Source of the DNA: CAVVEC01 sp963770485
GTDB taxonomy: Bacteria; Acidobacteriota; Terriglobia; Terriglobales; Acidobacteriaceae
NCBI GenBank assembly: GCA_963770485.1
Contig: CAVYPX010000003.1
Location: 1-64,000 of the forward strand
Length of the DNA stretch: 64,000 nucleotides
Direction: 5' to 3'
Shown in pieces: positions 15,573-23,623 of this stretch (positions are counted from its first letter, which is position 1; every line of letters starts with the position of its first letter). Both the position numbers and the translations under genes were made by a program. Under the pieces are notes generated by a model. That model had not been told where the DNA came from, did no database searches, and saw only the letters and a program-made list of their open reading frames with translations.

Positions 15573-16484
15573 TCAGACAGCCAGCAACTTCTCATATCTG
15601 TACCGAACCATCTCTTTCGCTTCCACCGAGTAATCAGCGAAAATTTTCCAGAGATATGAAGCCGCAGCAGTGTTGCCGAGTTTGCAATAAACATCGATCT
15701 CACTGGCAATGCAGAGGGTGACAATCGCAGTTCGCGAGAAATGTATGAAGTGATACTGGTGCCGGATTCTATTATCGACCCAGTCTTTGTCGTCCCCGCC
15801 CACGATGTCTGCGACGAGGAAGGGCGCGACCATCACCAATCCCCCGAAACTCAGGTGAGCCTGTGCGGACGTACTACCATAAAGCCACTTTTCAAGATAT
15901 CTGAGATATTCCCGACTCCTCGTCTTTTCGTCCTTCAATTCGAACGGATGCTTCCAGTACGAAATCAGTTTCGGGTCTTTCTGTTCCGCGTCTGTAATTC
16001 CATAGAGGCGAATCATCGTGTCTAGAACGCTTTTGACATTCTTGAAGTGCTGCCGCCACTCAGCGTCTTTCGAGAATTGCGTCTTGAACATCCGGTACTC
16101 TTCTTCAAGTTCACGCCAGCCAGCACGTTGATATTGCAGTGACCGTGGACTCAGGTCATCGAGCATGTAAACGAGGCTAAACAACAGATCAAGTAATTGC
16201 CGATTGATGGCTGGGAGCACCATGACGTAGTTCGGTCTTCGTCTGTGATCTTCCGGCGTATTCCCCGCGATGTACCGGACAGCATCGTAAGAATTTCGTG
16301 CAAAGCGGATTAAGACATTGAACAGGGTCAGACATCGTTCCGCATCCCTATTGCCATGTCGGAGAGCCTCATTACCCCGCCGCTGCAAGTCACGGTCGAT
16401 GTTGATGAGCAAGCCGTCCATTTTCTCGGCGACAAGTTGATAGTTAAACTCCCTTAGCGGCTTCGGGACATGTCTCTTTGTCAC
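15573..16484 (-). CDS. Hypothetical helical protein
   Basis: A 303-residue protein starting at GTG with AGGA five to eight bases upstream. It is largely alpha-helical, with LFNVLIRFARNSYDAVRYI, LLDLLFSLVYMLDDL and a C-terminal FADYSVEAKEMVRYRYEKLL. The general look is like the DUF5677 group (helical proteins of unknown function), but the match is weak. No catalytic motif can be pointed to. It is followed by the HNH gene and preceded by the truncated small gene, all on the minus strand. Confidence 0.55.
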   Translation of the reverse strand: MTKRHVPKPLREFNYQLVAEKMDGLLINIDRDLQRRGNEALRHGNRDAERCLTLFNVLIRFARNSYDAVRYIAGNTPEDHRRRPNYVMVLPAINRQLLDLLFSLVYMLDDLSPRSLQYQRAGWRELEEEYRMFKTQFSKDAEWRQHFKNVKSVLDTMIRLYGITDAEQKDPKLISYWKHPFELKDEKTRSREYLRYLEKWLYGSTSAQAHLSFGGLVMVAPFLVADIVGGDDKDWVDNRIRHQYHFIHFSRTAIVTLCIASEIDVYCKLGNTAAASYLWKIFADYSVEAKEMVRYRYEKLLAV

Positions 16485-16493
16485 AGTCGTCCT

Positions 16494-16598
16494 TCAGATG
16501 AAGTCGTGCGCCCGCTTCCAATCGCCTTTCGCATCCCACCACAGTCCGGCTGGAGGTTCGGTCGCCGTCAGCGATTCGTGGAAATCGTCCAGTGTCAT
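16494..16598 (-). pseudogene. Truncated copy of the small gene at 14063
   Basis: From ATG at 16598 the frame reads MTLDDFHESLTATEPPAG, then LWWDAKGDWKRAHD and a stop, only 34 residues. It matches the first part of the 14063-14350 product (MTLEDFRQSLTATEPPAG) with an in-frame loss of six residues, LTPALA plus a Gly. It is a remnant created by duplication and truncation. Confidence 0.6.
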
Positions 16599-16622
16599 AA
16601 TTTCGACATGAGCGAGCGCCCT

Positions 16623-17426
16623 TCACAATCTTATGCCCGCGTTAGCAAACAAGCGTTCTCGCTGCTCCGCAGGCGCAGCGTTAATACGTTCCCTCAGCAT
16701 TCGAAGTGTTGCCCGGTCGAAACCGCTTAGCCGACCGCCCATCAATCCCCTGTTTATCAGTCTGTCCAGACTCCTTCTTCTGGCATGTTGAGCGCGATGC
16801 ACCAATCTTTGACTCTCCTTAAAATTCTCGTATGCCATCAGGTCTGCTGGTTGCAAGAGCGGACACTCTTCCCAACCCATTGGTGCCAGCGTTGTAAAGC
16901 GCTGGCGATAGGGGAACCCCGGATCGTCCAGCATCGCCGTGAACATCAGTGAGAGCGCAGTGTTGTAATCGCAGCGATCATGGATCAGGCTCAATACGGC
17001 ATGGCGTTCTCTGCGCAGGGTAAAGTCGCCGATTTCGAGCATCACAAAGCAGAGTGCAATGATGTAAGCAAATCCTTCCGGGTTCTTTTTCGTTTCGGGA
17101 ATTTCTTCTGTCAACTGCTGGAGGTCAATCGAGTATCCGAAAACATCCAAACGACATTTTTCAAGGACGGAAAATAATTGAAGGCAAAACTCGTCTCTTT
17201 CCTCGACGCTCCACCCCTTGAATTCTTTGACACGGAACTGGCAGTCGGTAGCATGGTAACGCGAGATTGGTTTCCTGCCCTCTGACAAGAGTGCTTTGTT
17301 CTTCCGATCTATGACTCCGAGCCAGTCTTGCTCCAAGTAAAACCAAGTACCACCATCCCCGACAACGGCGGTTAGGTTGAAGGTCTTGGAGTCTTTTGCT
17401 TCATCCACAAAGCCGCGCAAAATCAT
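16623..17426 (-). CDS. DUF3800 domain protein
   Basis: A 267-residue protein of the DUF3800 family, an RNase H-like fold common in phage-defence islands. The N-terminal strand carries FVDEAKDS with the acidic pair Asp-Glu, and the C-terminal part has LLQPADLMAYE, the usual second conserved block with Asp. HATDCQFR and LSLIHDRCDY lie between them. The start is ATG at 17426. It heads the minus-strand block that runs to 14063 and faces the SEC-C gene. Function is not known for this family; a nuclease role is suggested by the fold. Confidence 0.78.
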   Translation of the reverse strand: MILRGFVDEAKDSKTFNLTAVVGDGGTWFYLEQDWLGVIDRKNKALLSEGRKPISRYHATDCQFRVKEFKGWSVEERDEFCLQLFSVLEKCRLDVFGYSIDLQQLTEEIPETKKNPEGFAYIIALCFVMLEIGDFTLRRERHAVLSLIHDRCDYNTALSLMFTAMLDDPGFPYRQRFTTLAPMGWEECPLLQPADLMAYENFKESQRLVHRAQHARRRSLDRLINRGLMGGRLSGFDRATLRMLRERINAAPAEQRERLFANAGIRL

Positions 17427-17450
17427 AGAAGTCCGCCTTAGTTCACAAAT

Positions 17451-17648
17451 CTACCGCGCTTGCTGTGGGGCTGGCTTCGCCGGGTGCCGTCGATCAATCT
17501 CGTCCATGATCTCCTCAGCCCAGCGGATCGAATCGGCGACCGCGCAGATCGTCGCGGGCACTCTCTTGCCCGGCTCGTACTGCGCGAGCTTTCGGGCTGC
17601 CAGAATCGAGGCGGCGATCAGCAGGACGCGCTTGCGACCTTCATCCAC
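17451..17648 (-). CDS. Small conserved hypothetical protein
   Basis: A 65-residue helical protein starting at the ATG at 17648. It contains KRVLLIAASILAARKL, YEPGKRVPATICAVADSI and WAEEIMDEIDRRHP. The composition is natural and the type occurs widely in Acidobacterial genomes as an uncharacterised small protein. It lies 24 bp upstream of the DUF3800 gene in the same direction. No function can be given. Confidence 0.5.
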   Translation of the reverse strand: MDEGRKRVLLIAASILAARKLAQYEPGKRVPATICAVADSIRWAEEIMDEIDRRHPAKPAPQQAR

Positions 17649-17717
17649 ATCGACCAGCGTAGCATGTTCGCTTTATGTTCGCCACAATGGTATTCTGAAG
17701 TGAGCCAGCGCCCGCAG

Positions 17718-18911
17718 ATGCCATCGGCAATCGAACATGCGACCAAGGTGGGTCGGAACGCACCATGCCCATGCGGAAGTGGGTTGAAGTTCAAGAGGTG
17801 TTGTATTCGCAAAATGGAAAAGGGTAGTCAATCTCCACCGCCAGAAGTCATCGAAAAAGCGCGGCGTCTCTTGCAGGAAAAGATGGAGACAAATCGCAAA
17901 TGGGTTGAGCGCTACGGTCACGTGCCGCAGCCGATTACAACCGAGAACTTCGGAAAGCGGTTGATTGCCGTCCGCAACAACATCTATGCCCTAGAGACTC
18001 GTGAGTATTTTGGCGATTTCCTGCGTGATTATGTGGTGATCGTATTCGGCGACGAATGGTGGAAAGAGGAGATCGCTAAGGCGGAAGCCGAACGGCATCC
18101 CGTCGCGCAATGGTGGGAGGAAGGCATACGGTACATGAGCAGGCAGCCCTTGCAACCGGATGGCTCCCGCAGAGGAATCCCAAGCGGCGGCGTGGCAGCG
18201 TTTGTGGCTTTCGCATACGACCTTTTTGTTGTCTCGCAGGTCGATGGTCTTGACGATCTCCTTCTCAATCGCCTGAAGAAAACCGATCTGTTCCAAGGTG
18301 CGCGTCACGAACTCTTCGCCGAGGCGACATGCATTCGTGCGGGTTACACGGTTGAACGAGAAGACGAGCAAGACGGTTCAAGGCGGCACGCGGAGTTCAC
18401 TGCTCTGCACACCTCTACCGGACAGCGAATTTCGGTCGAGGCGAAAAGTAAGCATCGACCGGGGCTATTCGGGCAGCCGGGGCAACCGGAACCACACGAC
18501 AGGATCAGGCTGAGGTTCGGAGGATTGATTAACGATGCCGTTCGGAAAAAGCCGCCTCATCCATTAGTGATCTTCCTCGATACCAATTTGCCCTTCCGCG
18601 CTGCGGATCGTTTACTCACGCCTCAGTCGGGCAATGCTCCGTCTCGACTTCTGAGTAAGCTACTCGACCAAGTCAAGAAAGAGAACAGCGGCAAAGACCC
18701 ATTCAGCATGATTGTCTTCACCAATCATCCGCACCAATACGCCGCCAAGGACGAGAAAGACCCCCAAAAGCATCTGTACTCCATCGTGTCGGACGATACG
18801 TATGTCCCAAGTATCGAAGCTCTTCGGAGCCTGCATCACGCAGTCACGCTTTATGGAAATATCCCCAACGAGTTTCCTAAGAGCGGTGTTGCAAAAAGGA
18901 AAACGTTATGA
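17718..18911 (+). CDS. SEC-C motif protein with PD-(D/E)XK-like domain
   Basis: About 397 residues from the ATG at 17718. The N-terminus has the SEC-C zinc motif: RNAPCPCGSGLKFKRCC. After a helical middle, GARHELFAEATCIRAGYTVE, RRHAEFTAL and ISVEAKSKHR form a PD-(D/E)XK-like core (Glu, then Glu-Ala-Lys). A later region (VIFLDTNLPF, FSMIVFTNH) adds more strands. A longer frame with ATG at 17664 is possible; no clear ribosome site decides it. A possible -10 box, TATTCT, at about 17691 fits the shorter form. The stop overlaps the SIR2-like start as ATGA, so the two genes form a coupled pair. Confidence 0.68.
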   Translation: MPSAIEHATKVGRNAPCPCGSGLKFKRCCIRKMEKGSQSPPPEVIEKARRLLQEKMETNRKWVERYGHVPQPITTENFGKRLIAVRNNIYALETREYFGDFLRDYVVIVFGDEWWKEEIAKAEAERHPVAQWWEEGIRYMSRQPLQPDGSRRGIPSGGVAAFVAFAYDLFVVSQVDGLDDLLLNRLKKTDLFQGARHELFAEATCIRAGYTVEREDEQDGSRRHAEFTALHTSTGQRISVEAKSKHRPGLFGQPGQPEPHDRIRLRFGGLINDAVRKKPPHPLVIFLDTNLPFRAADRLLTPQSGNAPSRLLSKLLDQVKKENSGKDPFSMIVFTNHPHQYAAKDEKDPQKHLYSIVSDDTYVPSIEALRSLHHAVTLYGNIPNEFPKSGVAKRKTL

Positions 18912-19990
18912 GGACTGTCTACGTCATGGGCGCGGGCGCGTCCAAACACGTAGGGTATCCGCTGATCTCCGGCATGAGCAAGCAATTGTTCGAGTGGATG
19001 GCAGCGTACCCAAACGACATGTTCCGCAGTTCCGCCGATTTTCTTGTCGAACGGTTTGGAACCGATCCTAATATCGAGGATGTCATAACAGAGATCGATT
19101 CTTTGATTGAAAGCAACATGAAGGATCGATTACAACACTTTACGCTTGTGACCGCCCGTCAGCAGTTGTTTGACAGTCTGCGTGAGTGGTTCCGTGAACT
19201 CCATCTTCGCCCCGCCTTTGCGTATGCAAAATTCGCAGACGAAGTGATTCAGGCTGGGGATGTCGTAATCACCTTCAACTATGACGATTCACTTGAGCGA
19301 GAACTTCGACGCGCTAGGAAGTGGGACGTGTCGCTGGGATACGGTTTCCCGCTGAGCGCAACTCCGCAACCATCTCCGGTCACCGTTCTGAAACTCCACG
19401 GCAGTACCAACTGGTTTGCGTCCATTTTCGGCGGTGCAACATCCGGTATGGGGCAGGTTGACTTCGATGAGGGTTCCATTGGACAGCACCCAGTCATTCA
19501 CAAAGCGGACTTGGAATTTCTCGGCTACCCGAATTTTTCAGGGTATATCTATCGGGGCGGGGGAGCTTTCCCCAGTCTGATTCTTCCCGGTCGAAACAAG
19601 CAGTTCTTTTACCGTACATCGTTCGGGAACGAATGGAAGCTCTTTTTCGACAGCCTATGGTATCAGGCAGGCGCAGCGGTGAAAGAGGCGGACAAGATCG
19701 TGATCTGTGGGTACGGTATGGCTCCGGCTGATAACCGAGCTTGCGACATGATTCGTAGAAGCCGAAACACGAAGGCAAAGGTGGAGATTGTTTGCGGCAG
19801 CCAAGGGAGGCGCATCGAGAACGATTTCCGCAATGTGGGGTATGAGGACGTCACCGTCGATGCTACTGGCTATTTCGAAGATTGGGTGGAGCGAAGAGCA
19901 CAAGAGCAAACTCGGAAGGAAAACCTGAAGGTAGATCAGGTAGTACGTGCGCTCGACGGCGGCACACCCGTCTTGAAGCTGCCACAATAG
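18908..19990 (+). CDS. SIR2-like domain protein
   Basis: A 360-residue protein with SIR2/sirtuin-type Rossmann motifs: VMGAGASKHVGYP at the N-terminus (NAD-binding Gly-Ala-Gly-Ala-Ser), VVITFNYDDSLE, and VLKLHGSTNWF with the His that acts in SIR2 domains. The C-terminal part has IVICGYGMAPADN. There is no zinc-binding Cys tetrad of deacetylases, so it is likely an NAD-consuming defence-type SIR2 protein, as in Thoeris or the DSR systems; that is inference. Translation is coupled to the SEC-C nuclease gene. Confidence 0.78.
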   Translation: MRTVYVMGAGASKHVGYPLISGMSKQLFEWMAAYPNDMFRSSADFLVERFGTDPNIEDVITEIDSLIESNMKDRLQHFTLVTARQQLFDSLREWFRELHLRPAFAYAKFADEVIQAGDVVITFNYDDSLERELRRARKWDVSLGYGFPLSATPQPSPVTVLKLHGSTNWFASIFGGATSGMGQVDFDEGSIGQHPVIHKADLEFLGYPNFSGYIYRGGGAFPSLILPGRNKQFFYRTSFGNEWKLFFDSLWYQAGAAVKEADKIVICGYGMAPADNRACDMIRRSRNTKAKVEIVCGSQGRRIENDFRNVGYEDVTVDATGYFEDWVERRAQEQTRKENLKVDQVVRALDGGTPVLKLPQ

Positions 19991-20371
19991 GCTCGTTGAT
20001 CACCTGCGGGCAGCCGTGCCTGCCGATAGTGGCATCGAGAAGGTGGTCAAGAAAGGTTTCTGAACCTCTGGAACACTTTCGCCGACCTGAACCATGCCCG
20101 GCAGCCAAATCGCCTCAGAATCGGTTTCCACAGCGCGTCTGGGAAACTTAACACTCCCGTCACATTCGCTTGCTACACTGTGCTCCGCTGCGTTCTGCAA
20201 GTCCTGCTGCTGATCTAGGAAGGTCGGCTTCCCCACGGGAACCAAGCGCACTGGGGCAGGGACTCAACGCAGCCGAACGAATGCGCGTCCGATCCAGACG
20301 CAGTGTAGCGGTGCACCGCATTCTTCGCTCGTATACCCGTCGGAAAACACGCGGCGAGTGTAAACGGCGAA
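19991..20371. other. Intergenic stretch without a convincing gene
   Basis: This 381-bp region lies between the SIR2-like gene and a convergent minus-strand gene. Short open frames on both strands have no recognisable motif, no good start site and biased composition. I see no clear terminator or repeat. It may hold the decayed remains of a small gene. Confidence 0.4.
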
Positions 20372-21097
20372 TCATTCGACAGCCGTTTTTTCCGTTGCGA
20401 TGAGCGACGGTGACGTTTTCGGCGTCAATGATCGCGACTCCCAATACTCTTTCCGCGCCTGTTCGACAAACCCAATTATTCCATTGTCGATGACTTTAGT
20501 TCTGGTCGCATGAACTGGGAACTTGCCGACGTATGTCTCAGGTTGTGCTTTTTTCGCTATCGTCCTGAATACAGCCAACGCAGACAGGAGCGTCTTTTGC
20601 TCATCAGTACCGGGTTCAAATTCTTCACCATACCGATAAAGAAATGCACCAGTGTACCTGCGGTCAATTGGAACTACGAGGTCGGGCAGCAGCAAGTGGA
20701 GCGCCTTCGAACCGGAAACAACCCTCGCTTTCGCGGTAGTTATCCGTAGCGTACTTATTAGACTCCACAGGTCATCATGCGTTTGGGTCAGTTCCGTGCC
20801 CACGATTGTGTCGTCAAACGAGCCGATGGAGCCAGCGTGCGTGCGAAGTTCCACCGTGAAGAGGTCGAGCGGCAAAAGCCCCGCTGCCCTCATTCCTAAC
20901 CGAAAGAAGCCCCTCAACGTCTCATGCATGCTACGCACAAATTCATCAGATGAAATCGCTTCTGAAGCGCCGCTGAATCCCTTTCTCAATGCAACCGTTG
21001 CAAGATATTGCTTATATGCAGAGTTCAACGGCGTATTTTGCCTGTATGAGTCCAGATATCCAGCAAACTGATTGGTCAAGCATTCGACCGGATTCAT
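20372..21097 (-). CDS. Conserved hypothetical protein
   Basis: A 241-residue protein starting at ATG. The most distinctive part is ARVVSGSKALHLLLPDLVVPIDRRYTGAFLYRYGEEF, a block seen in uncharacterised bacterial proteins of similar length. The rest is helical, and the C-terminus is charged. No catalytic residues can be named. It lies alone on the minus strand, divergent from the excisionase-like gene. It is an accessory gene with no assigned function. Confidence 0.6.
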   Translation of the reverse strand: MNPVECLTNQFAGYLDSYRQNTPLNSAYKQYLATVALRKGFSGASEAISSDEFVRSMHETLRGFFRLGMRAAGLLPLDLFTVELRTHAGSIGSFDDTIVGTELTQTHDDLWSLISTLRITTAKARVVSGSKALHLLLPDLVVPIDRRYTGAFLYRYGEEFEPGTDEQKTLLSALAVFRTIAKKAQPETYVGKFPVHATRTKVIDNGIIGFVEQARKEYWESRSLTPKTSPSLIATEKTAVE

Positions 21098-21294
21098 GGT
21101 TAACTCCTGCTGACTCCCAGTTTAACGCTTTGGTTCAGTCTCGATTCCACTCCGGTTTGTATGCGGCTGCTCGGTTGGACAAGGACTTAATGCGCGGGCA
21201 GCCGGACGGGAGCGTGCGTGTGAAAAGGTCGGTGAATGGTCGAGCTTGCGAGCCTGAGGAACAGGTGCAAGCGACTTCTGTATCATCCTAGCCC

Positions 21295-21507
21295 ATGAAC
21301 AGATCACCAAAACAGGCTCCCATCGTTCCAAGGCTCGTGAAGACCAAGCAAGCAGCCGAATATCTTGCAATCAGCGAGTGGAAGCTCCGCAATCTCGTTC
21401 AGCTAGGTCTGATTCCGTACATCGAAGACGGAGGCGGCACCAGTCCGTGGCGTTTTGATGTACGAGACCTTGACGCCTACGTAGAGCGAAGTCGGCGAGT
21501 GCTCTAG
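21295..21507 (+). CDS. Excisionase-like helix-turn-helix protein
   Basis: A 70-residue protein of the MerR-like HTH_17/excisionase type. VKTKQAAEYLAISEWKLRNLVQLGLIPYIED is the helix-turn-helix and wing, and WRFDVRDLDAYVERSRRVL is the final beta hairpin and helix. The start is ATG at 21295. It is near the right end of the island and two kilobases from the probable attachment site, as expected for an excision factor. No tyrosine integrase is in the window to pair with it. Confidence 0.75.
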   Translation: MNRSPKQAPIVPRLVKTKQAAEYLAISEWKLRNLVQLGLIPYIEDGGGTSPWRFDVRDLDAYVERSRRVL

Positions 21508-21533
21508 CGAAGTAGCTCAACCGAGCGTGCCCG

Positions 21534-21737
21534 TCATGCCACTCGCTTCTTGTGTAGGAAGCGATTCAGAACGGCGGCGGGAATTCTCAGCACTCGATAG
21601 CGCCTTTTGTGAAGGCGTTCGGGCGCTCCCAGATCAATCACGCCGGGTTCTTTCTCGAAACGACGGCTGACCATATCCGGGCTGACTTTTAGCATCTTGG
21701 CGATTTCACTCACCGTGAAAAATTCTTGCTCTTGCAT
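21534..21737 (-). CDS. Helix-turn-helix DNA-binding protein
   Basis: A 67-residue protein with an N-terminal HTH: FFTVSEIAKMLKVSPDMVSRRFEKEPGVIDL, then a basic hairpin (RLHKRRYRVLRIPAAVLNRFLHKK). The pattern is of the AlpA/excisionase type used in mobile elements. It starts at ATG at 21737 and lies downstream of the HU-like gene on the same strand. It is one of several DNA-binding proteins clustered at the island's right end. Its target is not known. Confidence 0.7.
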   Translation of the reverse strand: MQEQEFFTVSEIAKMLKVSPDMVSRRFEKEPGVIDLGAPERLHKRRYRVLRIPAAVLNRFLHKKRVA

Positions 21738-21763
21738 GGCAATGTCCCCTTCGGATTTCGCGA

Positions 21764-22084
21764 TTACATCCGGTTCATCACTCTCTCACACTGCCGCAAC
21801 GCCCCCAGACTGACGAACCCGACTTTCCGCCTATCCTTCGTCAGGATTGTCTCCCCTGTGAAAGGGATCCTCCTGAGAATCCCAGCCTTGTGCCGGACTG
21901 AGAACTTCCCGAAGGTGCCCAGCTTCAACGTGAACCCGTCTGACGCCAGATTGTCGAGCAGCGTGGCTTCGAGCGCCGCGACCACGGTATCCACAACCAT
22001 CTCCGCTTCTTTCTTGGTCGGCAGCGCCAACGCCTGCTGAACTCTGACTACCAACTCCTCGCGACCTCTTACGCTTGCTCGCAT
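21764..22084 (-). CDS. HU/IHF-like DNA-binding protein
   Basis: A 106-residue protein starting at the ATG at 22084. TKKEAEMVVDTVVAALEATLLDNLASDGFTLKLGTFGKFSV is the helical dimer part and first beta strand of HU proteins, with GTFGKF in the usual place. The arm region (GETILTKDRRKVGFVSLG) is changed from the standard Pro-containing arm. It is a divergent member, likely coded by the mobile element and acting in DNA bending. The start is divergent from that of the sigma-like gene and 34 bp from it. Confidence 0.75.
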   Translation of the reverse strand: MRASVRGREELVVRVQQALALPTKKEAEMVVDTVVAALEATLLDNLASDGFTLKLGTFGKFSVRHKAGILRRIPFTGETILTKDRRKVGFVSLGALRQCERVMNRM

Positions 22085-22117
22085 GTGGTTCAAATCCTTT
22101 CGAAAGGAAGTGTCTTC

Positions 22118-23197
22118 ATGGAGAGCAATACCGCCGTATTTGAGAATCAACCTGTCAATTTCGCCAATTTTTCTGTTGAAAACCGAAAAGCCGACCCGTT
22201 CACGATTGTTGACGGGCACTACGTCGGGCACGACGGGTTCGTTGTGCCAAAGAACTTCGACGAATTCCACGAGCGGTTTCCCCAATACGTCCGCAACTGG
22301 GTCAGCAGGCACGCGGACAGGTCTGCACCGAGAGAGGACGTGGAGGACTGGGCGCAAGACCTGCTGATCCACCTGCGATACCTGCCCGTGACTTCAAAGC
22401 ACCGAGAGGCTGGCAAACAGGACATCGTGCAGACGTTCGATCCGCGCAAGCATCACGGGGCAAACAGCGCCCGGTTCTTCAACTACATCAACTTGTGTCT
22501 CGGAAATAGGTTCAGGACGATGTACTCAGCCCGGATGAAGAACCCGCTGTGCCGCCCCGGCAACCTGTCCTTGACCGCCTATTGGGAGGGGGAAGATCGT
22601 GAACACATTGGAGATGAGTTCTGCTACGCGCACTCGGCATACCTGCGGGGGAGGTGCCAGCGTCAGGAGAGGAAGTGGGACGCGAGTCATACGCTGGCTG
22701 AATTTGTAGAGTTCTTGCGGCGAGAGGATGCAAGTGTTCTACCAGTTATGGGAGCGATTGCGGCGACCACAACGCCTACTGCTGCCGCCGAGTTGCTTGG
22801 GATTGCGAAACCCGAATTTCGTCGTCTCTATAGCCGCCTTCGCAGCTTGGGGCAGTTCTTCGTGAAGCCAGAAATGCTACGAAGGCGATCTACAAAACCC
22901 AAAGCTCAGTATGCCCAGCACTCTGAAATCGCTGCGACCCATCCCTTAGATTCTTGCGCCACTTGGAGCCGAGTTGAGTTGTACAACGAAGTGTGGGATC
23001 AGCCGCTAGTAAAACTCGCCAAGAAGTACCGCATCTCCGATGTTAGGGTTGGCAAGGTCTGTCGAAGGCTAAGAATACCGTTGCCGGGGCGAGGCTATTG
23101 GGCGAAGCGGAAAGCGGGGAAGCCAGTGGGGCAACCACCACTCACGGTGTTCGAAGATGCGCCAGTGGTTCGGAGGACACTGCGACATTATTCTTGA
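22118..23197 (+). CDS. Sigma-70-like / HTH protein of mobile element
   Basis: About 359 residues from the ATG at 22118, with AAGGAAG just upstream (the longer frame from GTG at 22085 has no such site). Residues of about 45-85 (FPQYVRNWVSRHA, EDVEDWAQDLLIHLRYL) resemble region 2 of sigma factors, with the Asp/Glu-rich helix. The middle has an HTH-like TAAAELLGIAKPEFRRLYSRL. The C-terminus has a second HTH of a common bacterial type: LYNEVWDQPLVKLAKKYRISD, then PGRGYWAKRKAGKP. It is the last gene before the attachment site. A role in transcription of element genes is inferred. Confidence 0.6.
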   Translation: MESNTAVFENQPVNFANFSVENRKADPFTIVDGHYVGHDGFVVPKNFDEFHERFPQYVRNWVSRHADRSAPREDVEDWAQDLLIHLRYLPVTSKHREAGKQDIVQTFDPRKHHGANSARFFNYINLCLGNRFRTMYSARMKNPLCRPGNLSLTAYWEGEDREHIGDEFCYAHSAYLRGRCQRQERKWDASHTLAEFVEFLRREDASVLPVMGAIAATTTPTAAAELLGIAKPEFRRLYSRLRSLGQFFVKPEMLRRRSTKPKAQYAQHSEIAATHPLDSCATWSRVELYNEVWDQPLVKLAKKYRISDVRVGKVCRRLRIPLPGRGYWAKRKAGKPVGQPPLTVFEDAPVVRRTLRHYS

Positions 23198-23221
23198 AGT
23201 AGTCTTTACGCTGTTGGCGAT

Positions 23222-23241
23222 TTGGTAGCAACTTGGTAGCA
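23222..23241. repeat. Direct repeat TTGGTAGCA, two copies 11 bp apart
   Basis: TTGGTAGCA occurs at 23222-23230 and 23233-23241, about 90 bp before the tRNA fragment. Short direct repeats beside an att core are typical arm-type integrase sites. That function is inferred. Confidence 0.45.
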
Positions 23242-23325
23242 TCCATGCCCAAACGCGCCAAAGAGTGCCTATTGCGAACGCCCGGAAGTCGCTGAAACCG
23301 TTGATTTGGTTAAGCAGACGTTCTA

Positions 23326-23363
23326 TCAGTAGGTTGTAGGTTCGATTCCTACCGCGCTCACCA
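23326..23363 (+). other. Detached tRNA 3' end, probable attachment site of the island
   Basis: The T arm is intact (GTAGG at 23336-23340, loop TTCGATT, CCTAC at 23348-23352), followed by the acceptor strand CGCGCTC, the discriminator A and an encoded CCA (23361-23363). No matching 5' half (it would begin GAGCGCG), D arm or paired anticodon stem lies upstream. Integration into the 3' half of a tRNA gene leaves such a fragment. It marks the right edge of the accessory island. Confidence 0.65.
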
Positions 23364-23623
23364 CCTTTACGTTCTGTGTAAAGGTGGGGACGATGAAGTC
23401 GGGGGCGCGAATGGAGAATCTCGACGCAGGCTGCATGAGCTCCCACCTTGCCAAACTTCAGAATTTCGGAATACTTTGTCTACGTCTGCGGTCTCTCACC
23501 GGTCGCGGACGGAGTCGATCCCTCGCGGATACATGTGTCAAGCCCGCGGGCGGTTGGACGTATGTGCGCAAGCGATGGTAAGCTTGCGGTCCGAACTTTC
23601 GCACGCCATCAAGACGATCCCCG

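Noticed and set aside
19991..20371. Small frames possibly from a transposase
   Set aside because: No DDE or HTH motif, no terminal inverted repeats.
23069..23446. Minus-strand frame across the att site
   Set aside because: It contains the antisense of a tRNA T arm, a common artefact of frames over tRNA sequence.
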